Source: Luidia sarsii (Eukaryota; Echinodermata; Asteroidea; Paxillosida; Luidiidae). From it: 64,000 bases of DNA. Where the stretch lies: NCBI GenBank assembly GCA_949987565.1, contig OX465107.1:24215367-24279366 (forward strand). The letters are read 5' to 3'. The notes beneath the pieces were generated by a model. The model was given only the letters and a program-made list of their open reading frames with translations. It made no database searches and was not told the DNA's origin. The translations under genes and the position numbers were made by a program. Below, piece after piece: positions 31,264-43,500 of this stretch (within the stretch, counting starts at the first letter, position 1; every line of letters starts with the position of its first letter).

Positions 31264-34200
31264 GGTCGGCTTCTGGGCCGGGCCAGGACGGGACTGGTGT
31301 GGCTACTGGCCGGGGCCAAGCCCTGTGTCTGACCAGGAGCAAAGGCCGACGACTGGCCATTGACATTGGGTGACAGGAGGTGGGAAAACGGATTCTGGAA
31401 GCACCCCTATGGAACACACACACAAAAATGACCCAAATCAAAAATCAAATGAAAGTTTTTTCTCATTTCTTTAACTCATTCTTCCTTTGATAAAGGTCCT
31501 GCAAGGATTGAAATGTCAAACCCTCCTAATTTTGATATTTTCTTTAATTTGTTTGACAAGGGAAAGTCATGAGAAAATCTGAACATGCAGTCAAGTCATT
31601 TGATGAGATTTCAAGCTTGGGACGATCAAAGAGACTGTCCCTCAATTCTCTGAAACCACATAAACTCAGAGAAGAACAGATTATCTATCCACAATGCCAC
31701 TACAAACTATTCTTGAGACTTCTATGAGCAAAATGATCTTCAAAATGTTGTTCCTCTCAATTTCAGCACACCGCCCTCCTGTGTTCTAATGGAGCCATTT
31801 CTTACGATCGCAGCATGATTTGAAGCAATGCATTCACTGACTCTAACAATCTACCTAGGATAAGAATAAGACAGCATTCCTATCCCTTCATGAACATATA
31901 CAAAGGAGCTTAAGAGATCTGGGCCCTTTGGATCAAATCCCATTAATAACCACGTTAATTGTTTTCACACACACACATACAAAAGTGGAGTTAGAATCGC
32001 AATTCAAATCGCGATCCACATAATCCTAATTATTTGGGACAGAGGGAACGACGCTTATGTGCGTACTACGAAGAAAGAGGAAGCCCTGGACTTGGATCTG
32101 ACCCAGACCCTCCAGGGGGAACCAGTCTATAAAAAAAAGTGACCAAAGAGTCCTGGCCTAGGTTGGAATGGCATACAGAGCTCCCCCACCCCCCCCCCCA
32201 ACCTCGCCTTCCTTCAAATCTGTCAGCTGCACTGCTGGCATCACATGCAGTCACACGCAAGGACTGAACGGGCTTTGCAGGACTAGACTGGCATTGACTG
32301 AGCTGCCTTAATAATAGTACGATGTAGATAAGCTGTATCTTAATCCATGGATGGCCAATACAAGATCTTGGGCAGTGATTAGACCCTGACCCCCCCCCCC
32401 CCTGCCGCGCTCCTCTCTCATCTGAGTCACGCCAGTCACTGCTCGTCCACAGCAGAGAGAGGGTCAGCGATAGGATCAGTTGCAGACATTGACCAGCTAC
32501 TGACGAGGATGTGTAAAGAGTGACTCAATCTCAAAGTAAATCATGAAATCTCTTCTTGGCGAAGGGGGTATCTCCCTCCCTTCAGGATATTATGATGTAC
32601 TCTCCTACCACAAACAAGGAGGAGCTTGCTTTAAGAGGCTAAACGGGAAAACGCCAGACAGGAAAATAAGCAGAATGAGGAAGTGGAAGTGGACGATCGA
32701 GAAACAAATGGTCGCTTAATGTCTTAAATTACCAAACTCCAAATCTCACAAACGTTTTGATCCTAGCAGGACCTTTCTCCTTCTCCTTTCTGCCTCCGAG
32801 AAAGGTCCTGCTAGGATCAAAACGTTTGACCTTCTACATTTCTAAAATTGGAACAACTTCACACAAAATCTGAGCAGAAAATTGGAGGCAAATCTCGGGT
32901 AATTGGGCTGATGTCGTCGCGTCCTTTCGGTGGAATCGACATGATCCTGTAAAGTTTGTCGATCCAGCAAATCAACAGGCAGGTTGCCGTGTGATAATAA
33001 TTTGGCATTGGATAGACACCTCGATGCATTAATGGCAGAGTGAAGACTGCCAGAGACTGATACAAAAAAATTAGGTGTAGTACGGAGGATGTCTGAAGAG
33101 TTGCAGAGAGGTGATGAAAAGGTATGACCCGGACCTGCCAGAAAGAGGGGCAGGATGCGGGGTGCGGAAGAGAGAGGGGAGGAAAAAATGGGCAATCGCC
33201 AGGTGGCACATTTGTTTTTCCAAGGATTTGCTGAACGGTGACAGGATCCTGGAAGAGAGAGAGAGTGTGTGTGTGGGGAAGGGGTTAGGAGGTTGTTCAA
33301 GGGTTGTTGGGATCAGGGAAACAGCGCAACAGCAGCCAAGGACTGGCGATCGGTGATAAGAGGGTGATAGACCGGGAGACTGTTCCTCGCTGATGTGTGA
33401 AAAGTCATCGCACACAAATTATAAAAAGGGACGAGGGAAAGAGAGAGAGAGTAAGGAGGAGGAAGAGGCTGAACACACAGGCAGGGAGGGCAAAAGGAAT
33501 TGGTTCATGGGAGATAGTGATAGGGGTACAGAGAGGGGGAGGGGGAAATAGATTGAATAGGAAAGCAGAGAGGTCTTGGGAGTGCTAAAATATCAATGGT
33601 GCAAGGGGCTCCATGCCAGGGGTGTGCGTTTTCGGGGGGGGGGGGGGTTGTCATTGGCAGGAAACCGAGTAGTAAATGCCTTCGCTCTTAACCGTACAAT
33701 ATCAGACTGAAATGATATCAACCCTGCAAAGCTTAACAATGATCCCTCTTTTTTTCACTTCACTAACTTCTCTCTTTCACCTTTTCCCTTTGATGTTTCC
33801 CCCTTCCATTTCCACTACCTAATCCCTATCCAAACCCCTGCCCTTCCCTCTGATTTCCCTTTGTCCTCAGTCTGTCATCCATGACCTTGTTGCTCCTATT
33901 TGTTTTGTCCCTGTCATCCTGCCTTTGAGAAAGGTCCTGCTAGCATTGAAACGTCGGGCACTCCTAATTTTGTTTTTTGAATTTTAGAGGGCCTGACAGT
34001 TTAATCCCACCAGGAGAACCTTTGAAAAAAAGGTCCTGCTAGGATGGAAACACCAACCCCTTTAAATTTATGAGAATTGAGAGAGACGATGGAACGGGGA
34101 AAGCAGCCACCAAGATAGAGAGAGATAGAAGATTGAAAAAAGTCTTGTAGATGGAAAAATTTCTTTTTTAAAGTCTTGGTTTAAAAAACCAACTACCAAC

Positions 34201-34550
34201 ATTGTTTACACAAAGCCTGACTTCCCAAACTGAAAATACCTCTTGGCAATGCGATTAAGAGTGCTATGATGGGTGAGTGACCATATAGTCCTGACAAGTA
34301 AATGTTTGATACTGTTTATTCTATTCAGGAACTTATTGGCAACGACGTGGACTCCTTGAAATAAAAAAAATAGAAATCCATTCAGAGGAGACGCCTCTGA
34401 GATTCAGAGCCCTAATGAGCAGCGACCGGTCCTTCCAACAGACGGCTCTCACCAACGACGGCATTCTGAGCGAACCAGCTTTCTTTAAAACCTCACACCA
34501 GGAAACATCTGTCCACATGGGCTGTTCAGATAAGGGAAATTTTCATTCAG

Positions 34551-34587
<37 letters not shown>

Positions 34588-37500
34588 AGATACCTACCTC
34601 GTGTATAGTGTTACAAAATTCTACAACTGCAAAGTCTGGGATCAAATTCTAAAGTTCTCGATATCCAATGTGGTTTTCAATGCCTAATTTTAGCTTGGAG
34701 TGTAATTCTTTTGGGAGGAAATCCGCAAATGGGGATACGCGCACATTTTAGGCAACGGATTCACCAGGAATCACCAGGCAGAATATCACAGAATCTTGGT
34801 ATTCCGGAGGTATTACGGACTCTATTACAGCTTCTATCCCGAAATATCCCAATCCTTGCCAAAAATATCCCAATATTATTAGATCATTACGGTGGTCTCT
34901 GGATACATTCTTGCACAGAAAGTCTCGCAAAAAAATCTGCGGTGCATTTCCTATAGCCTTGAGACACGTCATATTTGCCTTAAGATAAATAACCCCATGT
35001 AGTCTCCATCAATCACACAGAAATGATGTCATGCATCATTCATCGTAAAGTGTAACTTGCGCTTTGCAGTTTAGTGGATGAGACCTCCACTCAATATTCT
35101 AAATGAAGTCTTACTTCCGATGGCAAAAGGTTGCCAACTGCTTTGCCGAATTAAATGAGCCAAATGCAAATGTCAAGGCTTACGGCTCATCCCCAATAGC
35201 TCATATTCTCTGAGCATATGGTAGTTGATAAAACACTCTTGAGAAGTTTATATTGCCAAACAAATCAATGAAAAACTGACAGGGAACCTTTTGACCAAAT
35301 TTTAAAAAAAAAATGGCAAAGAAAACTTTGACCGGACCGAGATTTGAACCTGAGACCTCTGGCTACCGGCACTCTTAACATCTGAGCTAGCCAACCCTTA
35401 GAGATGGAGTTCTTAAGTGACATCGACCGCCCAAAGTTGTATCTTTAATGATGATGTAATGTGAGCATGCCAAGGGTTCTCCATTGCATACATGCTTAGA
35501 CACTGCCCCTGACCAGTGACCATTCTGTGCATTCTATGCATTGAAGCACATTACCTTGCTCATGGACAACATGACTCCAGGCTGCGGCTCCCCCAAGACC
35601 TCAACACCTGGGCTTTGGAACAGAACCTCAGTCTAAGCCTCCAAGTAGTAGACAAATGCAGGTAACCCTCCCCGTTCCACAGCTCCCTCAGCCTCTCGCC
35701 AAAGGGCCCCAGAAGCCGACAGCATCCGAGCCAGAGATGAATCAGAGCCAGGAAACGGAGGAAGACTCCAGTAGACAAACAAAGATGACGATCCCGGACC
35801 TTGGAGGACTCATCAGTAAGACCAGATGTCTAATATCATAAATGCACGTCAAGCCTGGTGCAGTCCCCGTTGAAAGACGCAAAACGAGCTCAGGCAAGCA
35901 TGCATTCCCATCACCAGGCAAAGCACTGAGTGTCAGTGAGGGTGACAGGAGAATTCCAGATTCCAGTTCGGCAAGACGGGAGCGTGCACTCTTGATTCGA
36001 CTCCTACTCTGATGCACACCAAACAAGAAATGAGGCAAACTTGGAGGAGAGAGGCCAAGGGAAAACCTATGCCCAAAGCCTAGCGTTAAGACTGAGCCTG
36101 CATCGGCTGAGAAAGTGAGGCCCCCACGATTGCTTGTCACCTGATGTGACAGCAATGGGTGTGGTGTAGACAGCATCAACAGGAAAGAGGCCCTGACCAA
36201 CGGACAGAATGACACAGAAAGATTCTCAGAGATTAAAGCCAAGCAAGCCAAAACAAAAATCAGTTAGCCCAACCACAAAATATGAAATTAGAAAAAGTAA
36301 GAAAAAGTGCAGGGCAAGGACTGGACCCTGTCAGCTGCCCTGATGAGATCCAGGAAACTGTGGGCTGAGACATCCCCCCCTCCCTGACCCTTCCCGGGAT
36401 CTCGTGGGAATATCATTCCGACCTGGGCTTCTGTAGTGTCACTATCGGCACATGCGGACTGACCGCAGAGGGACAGGTTGTGAGGGGAAGGGTATACCGG
36501 TAGGTTGGCCACGGACTGATTGGTTGGAGGAATATCACAGACTAGGGCACGCAGGGGGGGGGGAGAAAATTGGAGACAGAGGAAAAGGATGTCATCGTAG
36601 TCCCTGAGGGTTATTGAGGGTCACAGGAGTGGTTAAGGCCATCTGGGAGATGATGGGGTAAGGAGAATTGGTCTGCCCCTGATGGAAATCTCCCGGGCAC
36701 AACAACATGTCACCACTCTGACTCAACTTGAGCAGTGAGCCACACGCACGCAGTCCCAATATCCCCAATGAGAATGTTTTCTTAGCCTTGATAAGAAAGT
36801 TTCAAAACTTCTTGATGGATAGCACCGAACACCAAGAAACGATGAGGATAATCAGAAACCACATATCCTATCTCAACTTATCATGGGGTAATCCAGCATA
36901 AGTTGAGTTAAGATGCATCTTAAGGGTTTGTGGAATCCACCACGGTCACTTTTACCAACTCAAAATAAATTGTGAATGGTAGTTTGATTGACCCGTTTGA
37001 AGTCCAACCATCAGCGCAGTCCAGTGACAACACAGCTTTAGATGATGCAGCTCCCTATGGACCAGACAAAGAGATTTTTTTAGCACTAACCTGCATGGGA
37101 GTGGTGGGCCCATAGCACTGTCGCTCCCTCTCAAACAGACACTTGAGGTTGCAGTTCTGCTGTTCCAACTCGCGCACCCGGTTGTGTAACTTCATGCACT
37201 CCTCCTTCAGATCCTGAGAGAGAGAGAGGGGGGAAGGGAGGGATGGAGAGAGACAGACAGACAGAGACGGGGAGAGTGGAGAGGGAGAGAAAGAGAGAGA
37301 GGGGGGTGAGTTCCAAAATATCAATTCTGAGCCAAAGTCAGTCACATCTTTTGAGTCCGAGTCCGAGTCCAAATTCATCCAGCCCAAGTCCGAGTCACGA
37401 GTTCCAAAGGTCAAGTCTCGAGACCAAATCATGAGTCACATTTAAACTTCAGACTGTATTGGAAATATCTTTTCCAAATTTTTCTTCCACAGTTTACCAG

Positions 37501-40500
37501 TGTGTGTCAGCAGTTACAGAAGGGTTCATGGGAATACAGATATAACAAAATCCATAAATTTAGGGGGGGGGGGGGGAATCCATTCACCGGTTCCCTCTTT
37601 TCAGGAACCAGTTCAGGAATCACTAGTCTGGACCCTTGCAAGACAAATGGGGCCTCAGCTCTACAGCTCTTCCAATGAGCAACAGTAGACATTTCATGTG
37701 GTATGGCTCCAAACCTATCTGATATGTGAGCTTCCCTTCAATTCTGAACTTGTAAGACTAGACGGCTTTCCCCGGAGGGTTTTTTAAGAGGCTTCCTCTG
37801 GACAGATATTAGAACTAATAGCAAGTACCACCTGAAACACCTGGCTTGGGTTTGGTGCAGGACTTCCAAGTCCCCCCTGAAAAATGGCTCTAATTGGGAG
37901 ACTAGAATCCCATTACTGCAAAAAAGCACAGTGATGCCACATTCAATTTGAGAAGCAGAAATTTTACTTCGTATAAATAGAACTCCATATGCTGCTTAGT
38001 GGGAAATGGTAAAATGATGCAAGATGTACATTGCAAGAAATTTCCATGGCAACACTAAAATAAGAAGATGAAAGCACACCTGTAGGCAGAATCTGAACAC
38101 ACTGCCAGAAAAAAATAGAAAACAAAAAATTACAGTAAAACTGAAGGAACAACAGTATGGAGGAACGAAGGAACGAAGGAAGGAAGGAATGAAGGAAGGA
38201 AGGAATGAAGGAAGGAAGGAAGGAAGGAAGGAAGGAAGGAAGGAAGGAACGAAGGAACGAAGGAACGAAGGAACGAAGGAACGAAGGAACGAAGGAACGA
38301 AGGAACGAAGGAACGAAGGAACAAAGGAACAAAGGAACAAAGGAACGAAGGAACGAAGGAACGAGGGAACGAAGGAACGAAGGAACGAAGGAACGAAGGA
38401 ACGAAGGAACAAAGGAACGAAGGAACAAAGCAACTGAAAAATGAAACATAAACAAACAAACCAATAAATAAACAAGGTGCTGCAAGGAAAGCCATACTAC
38501 CATTGAGGAGGTCAGTGCACTTTGGGTTATTCACACCAGCTATGGGGGGCAGGCTGCTCAGAAGAGCATAAATGTTTGAGTAGCAAGGAGAAGGGGGGGG
38601 GGTTAGTTCACATAAATTACACATTTCCTGAGCAAGTGAATCAGACCAGATTTGGACCCCCCCCCCCCTGGAAAAAAAAATGAGCCTGGATGATCAATCA
38701 AACATTCTGACAGATGACTAAAAAGCAACCCTCGGAAAAAAAAGAAAGCTACACAGGATCTCCTAAGCCTCTTCTTTGAGAAGGGAAGAAATCCTGACTT
38801 GGTGTTCTTCTTTGAGTTTTACTAAATCAAGCCTGATAAGCTGTGAGCTTTTCCTAATAAGTACTTTCCCAATGAAAAGCGAGGTTAGGCCTGAAACCAA
38901 GAATGGAAAATCCACGACTCAGCTCACTAGTGCTGATGGCTTACGGATTGACCATAAAGGTTGGCTGAGGTCATCTTGTCAAGTTTCAAACCTAAACCTA
39001 AACAGCAATGATTACTGCGCTGGTCTGTGCTAGTGTGTAATGGATAGTGTCACTGAGATAACTGAACAAGTTCAATGCATTTGAACTTACGCTAACGCTG
39101 AATGACCTTGTGTGGAGCTAACTCCCTGAAGATCTGTGACCGTGCATATACAAATACAAACTGTACATTTTTCACTGTTTCCACATTGTTTTGCCTCTAA
39201 GATGGGGGCACAGTGGTTTCAGTTATTTAAAATCCTCATACCAAGGTCTATGTGTTTCCTACCCGAGTCAACAAGCATGGGTAATTAGTTGCAAGCAGTC
39301 ACTGGGCTTCATGTAGAAGCTAGCCTTGCAAATATTTCAATGGAAAGGGATCAGAAAGGTCAGAGAACTAGAACCAGGGACGTTGGTAAGAACAAGTTAC
39401 ATAATTACACTAGCCCAATCAAACACATAGGCTCTGGCTAAGGCTTAATTTCATACATCAATCGCATTATTCTAATAGCGAGTCTTCAAACACAGCCTCT
39501 ATGCGGATACTCGTGATTAGCAATGGGAATGAAAAGCTTCAAACCAAATAGAACATTACCCAAGACGGTTTTTTTTTTCAGCTTTTGTAGAACGGAAAAC
39601 AAAAGTAATGTCTGAACCCAAATCCACAGTTTTGACCTGAGCCTTCAAAAAGAGCTGAACATGTTATGACTGTTTCAGAGTTTCCATGGTGACAGTGGAC
39701 GGCTCTGTCATCAAAACCTGACCACTTGGAAAAAAGGCATGCCCTTGTTGATTCCGAGAAGCAGGGTTTAATTCACCTGAAAGTGGCCCGATGAAAAATG
39801 CTTGTAAACAAAGAAACCCGAAAGGGGAAACAAACTGAGTAGGACGTCTCTCACCTTGACTGCTTCCTTCAGGAGTATTCCGAGATAAAGGACAAACCAG
39901 GTGAGAAAGCTCAACCACCTAGCCTGGGACTCCATGGTTACGGTGTCCAAGATACCAGACACAAGCCCAAAACAACAGAGCGCGAGGTGTGTGGGTTGAC
40001 TGTTCAAAGTCGGGAGACAGCCTGGAGAGAGAGACTACCCATGGAAGGAGGGTGTTGCTGGGGAATCCTCCCGGTAGCCCGCTGGGAGGGAGGGAGTCAG
40101 CAGATACAATGCACTAGGCCGGGCTGTGGGGAACCGGCCGGCATGCCACCAGCACAGCCACTGCCGCCACCACCAACACTGCGGGCGACGGCGACCGGCT
40201 CCAGTTGCGGGCACATCTCAGCGGCTGAGTGGATCGGAAGGATTCGGTTTAGGGTCGAGCAGGTGTCTGATCAGCTAGTCAGCTGGCCGGTGAGGGAGAG
40301 AGAGACACACCAGAACAGAGAGAGAGAGAGGGAGAGAGAGGGAGGGAGGAAGGAGTTGATGAAGTCAGAGGCAGCTGCCTCCTAGGGAGCTGTCTCTTGC
40401 TGACGGCGTAGCGGCACGCTTTAGATCGGCGGCGTGATATGACTGGCAGCCCTCCGTCCAACGACAAGCGGTCAGAGATCTCTGCATGCCGAGGCTCTGA

Positions 40501-43500
40501 CAAAGTATTGCTCACAGAGAGAGAGAGAGCACTCCAGAGAAACAGAGAGAAAGAGAGACTGGGGAGGAGGGACGGGAGAGGGGAGCAAGCCAATTATCTC
40601 CAATGATACCAAGCGTCACCCTCAGTCATTGGCACCGGGAGTTATCCGAGCGAGGCTTAATACAAGTCTCCTTCCTCTGAGCGGTGATCATATGTGAGGA
40701 GGGAAGGGAAGGCAGAGGAGGGGACCCTCCTGCCACCTCTCCACGCCAGACTACAGGAACACACATGCGTCACCCCCAAGCTCCTTCACAGCCCAAATAT
40801 CCAGCAGCAAAGGTCTGGCACGGCCAAAGAAACAACATGAAATCAGGGAGAGAGAGAGGGGGAAAAATGGGGACGGTTGCATTGGAGAAGGTCAGGAAGA
40901 CGGGAGGATGTCTCCCGACTTCACGACAGGTGAAACACGTTAATGGTGACTCTACTCACCTCCCCCCACCCCTTCAACCCCGGACGACTGAGGGAGAGCC
41001 CCGCCCGATGAAGCCTCGCATTATTAGAACTCCACTTCCTAATCATATTCCGGTGAGGATCTCTCGCCAACGAGCCGTGACCCCAAAGACAACATGGACA
41101 ACATTGAACCGAAGAAGAAAAAAAAAGGATGACTCAGAATATCCAGGCTTCGCTCGCACAGCTCGGGTCATTGTGTCGCACGGAATCTCAAAAGCAAGCG
41201 GGCGTGATGTGTCAATCAGAGCAGAATCTGCTTCAAAGGGCAAAACAAAATCTTCCAGGCCAAATAACTTCTGACGCTCGGTTGAACCACTGTCTGGCAG
41301 AACTCCCAACCAGTTAGTGTCAATGTGGCAAGATTGCCTGAATAACACCGAACGCAGGATCTCTCTCACCCCAACTGTGTCCCTCCCTCTGACTCCAACG
41401 AGGGCTAGCCCTTCTGATCCTCCTTGAACCGGCCTCCCTGCATCTGTCGGCCGCTGCAGGGCCAACCTTCAGAAATGTGGATACGCCACCGATGACAACC
41501 CCCAATCTGTGAATGCTGGCAAATACAAACCATGAAGCATCTTCTTGTCTGCCCCTGATCTTGAAGCCTTGATCCCTCAGCCTAGCATGTGCGTGCAGCA
41601 CTGGTTGGGTATAAGTGCAGCGACTTATTACAAAGAAGACCAAATGAGACAGCAAGTAGGAGAATACTGTAGTACACATGTTTTCCTGTTTTGCTTTCAT
41701 AAAAAAATACCCCCTCCCCATCTTCTCCATCAGGTAATCGATATCAGACTTGTATATCAAGGATATTTCTTCTGCCACAAAAAAAGATATTCTGAAGAAA
41801 AAAAAATGCCAACACGCGGATGATAATCTGGTTTTGGCTCAATTTTTTTTAAATGTCTTCTAGTAGGGATCAGATTGAATCAGAATGATTTCTCTTTCCA
41901 ATCTCTCTCTCTCTCTCTCTGAGGCTGATTCAGCTCAGTCTTGCGGGAGGTCTGTGAGGTCCACTTTGATGTAGGGCCAGGGCAAAAATGAAAGAATTAA
42001 AACAAATAAATCAATCTGTACGGCTTTCAAAGCAGCTATCACAGATCCAAACAGCCCACATCGGTCTTCTTCATGATCACAGAGTCCCATCAGATTGGAA
42101 ATAAAACTTGTGCCAGGTTTGAGGGACATCCTTGTTCGTGCTAAACTCAAACAAACAAACGCAAAAACCCAAATCTTTCCCAAATCTTTCCCAAATCTTC
42201 TTGGCGTACACAGCAGTCGATCGGAGGTTCTGAGCCAGGCTGGGCAGTGCAGGAATCAATCCAATGACCCCTTGTCCCCATCCCCCTCCCCTCCACTCCA
42301 TTCTCCCGAGGAACTCATCGGGAAGGAAGCCAGAGTTCGCGCAAACAGGTAAACGACCCCCGGTCCCACTGTGCACCCGTAAACCTTCCTGTAAACCTTC
42401 CTGTAAACCTTCCTGTAAACCTTCCTGTTCCCTGTGACCAAACTTCCGGGATCCTTTCGACGCCGTTGAGGAGGCCAAGGCTGCCGCTTTACTCATTGCC
42501 TCGGCCAAACCCTGCAGGATTTAACCCCGCACTCACCCCTCCTTTCCTCACATCACTTTCCAAGCCCCCCCCCCCCCTCCCCCCCCTTCAAACTCCCCAA
42601 ACTCCCACCAAATGCCAGAAGCGCAAAGATTGCATTAATGATGACTGGACTGGCAACAGAGCCCCCTTGGTGCTTGTCTTAATGAGTTCTGCAAGAGGAT
42701 TCTCAGCCAGAGTCAACACGAGGAAGGGAACTTCCGAGCTGACGAGTTACAGAAGCATCACAGAGAATTAAAGTAGAGAGAGGGAGGAGGAAGAGAGGGC
42801 GGGGGGGGGGGGGAGGAGGGGGATAGAGAGAGAGTGGCGAGAGAGGGGTGAGAGAGGGGCGAGAGAGGGGCGAGAGAGGGGCGAGAGAGGGGCAAAAGAG
42901 AGGGGAGAGAGAGGGAGAGCGAGGGGAGAGAAAGGGCCGAGAGAAAGGGCCGAGAGAGAGGGGAGAGAGAGGGGCAATAGAGGGGTGAGAGAGGGGCGAG
43001 AGAAGGGGGAGAAAGAGGGGAGAAAGAGGGGAGAAAGAGGGAAGAAAGAGGGGAGAAAGAGGGGAGAGGGGGAGAAAGAGGGGAGAGAGAGGGGAGAGAG
43101 GGGGAGAGAGAGGGAGAGAGAGGGAGAGAGAGAGAGGGGAGAGAGGGGGAGAAAGAGGGGAGAGAGAGGGGAGAGAGGGGGAGAGAGAGAGGGGAGAGAG
43201 AGGGAGACAGGGGAGTGGGGAGAGAGGAGAGAGAGAAGGGGGAGGGGAGAAAGAGGGGAGAATGAGGGGAGAAAGAGAGGAGAAAGAGGGGAGACAAAGG
43301 CGAGAGAGAGGGGAGAGAGAAGGGAGAGAGAAGGGGGAGAGAGGGGAAGAGAGAGAGAGAGAGAGGGGGGGATAGAGAGGAGACACACAAACAAACAGAG
43401 AAGACATTCAGAGACAGAGAGACACAGAGACTGACAGAGAGGGAGAGATGGAGAAGCACACAGGGAGGGACAGAAACACAGAGGGGAAGAAGGAATTATA

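Noticed and set aside
30529..31332. 267-residue Ser/Pro/Leu-rich open frame on the plus strand
   Set aside because: It is the CT tract, and it runs antisense through the real poly-Q exon.
35560..35778. Possible extra coding exon of gene 2 in the 15-kb intron
   Set aside because: No acceptor and donor pair gives a phase compatible with exons 2 and 3, and the vertebrate protein joins those two segments directly.
37964..38503. Long open frames rich in FVPSFLRS on the minus strand
   Set aside because: They are translations of the GAAGGAAC octamer array, which stays open in several frames. Protein pattern is purely repeat-driven.
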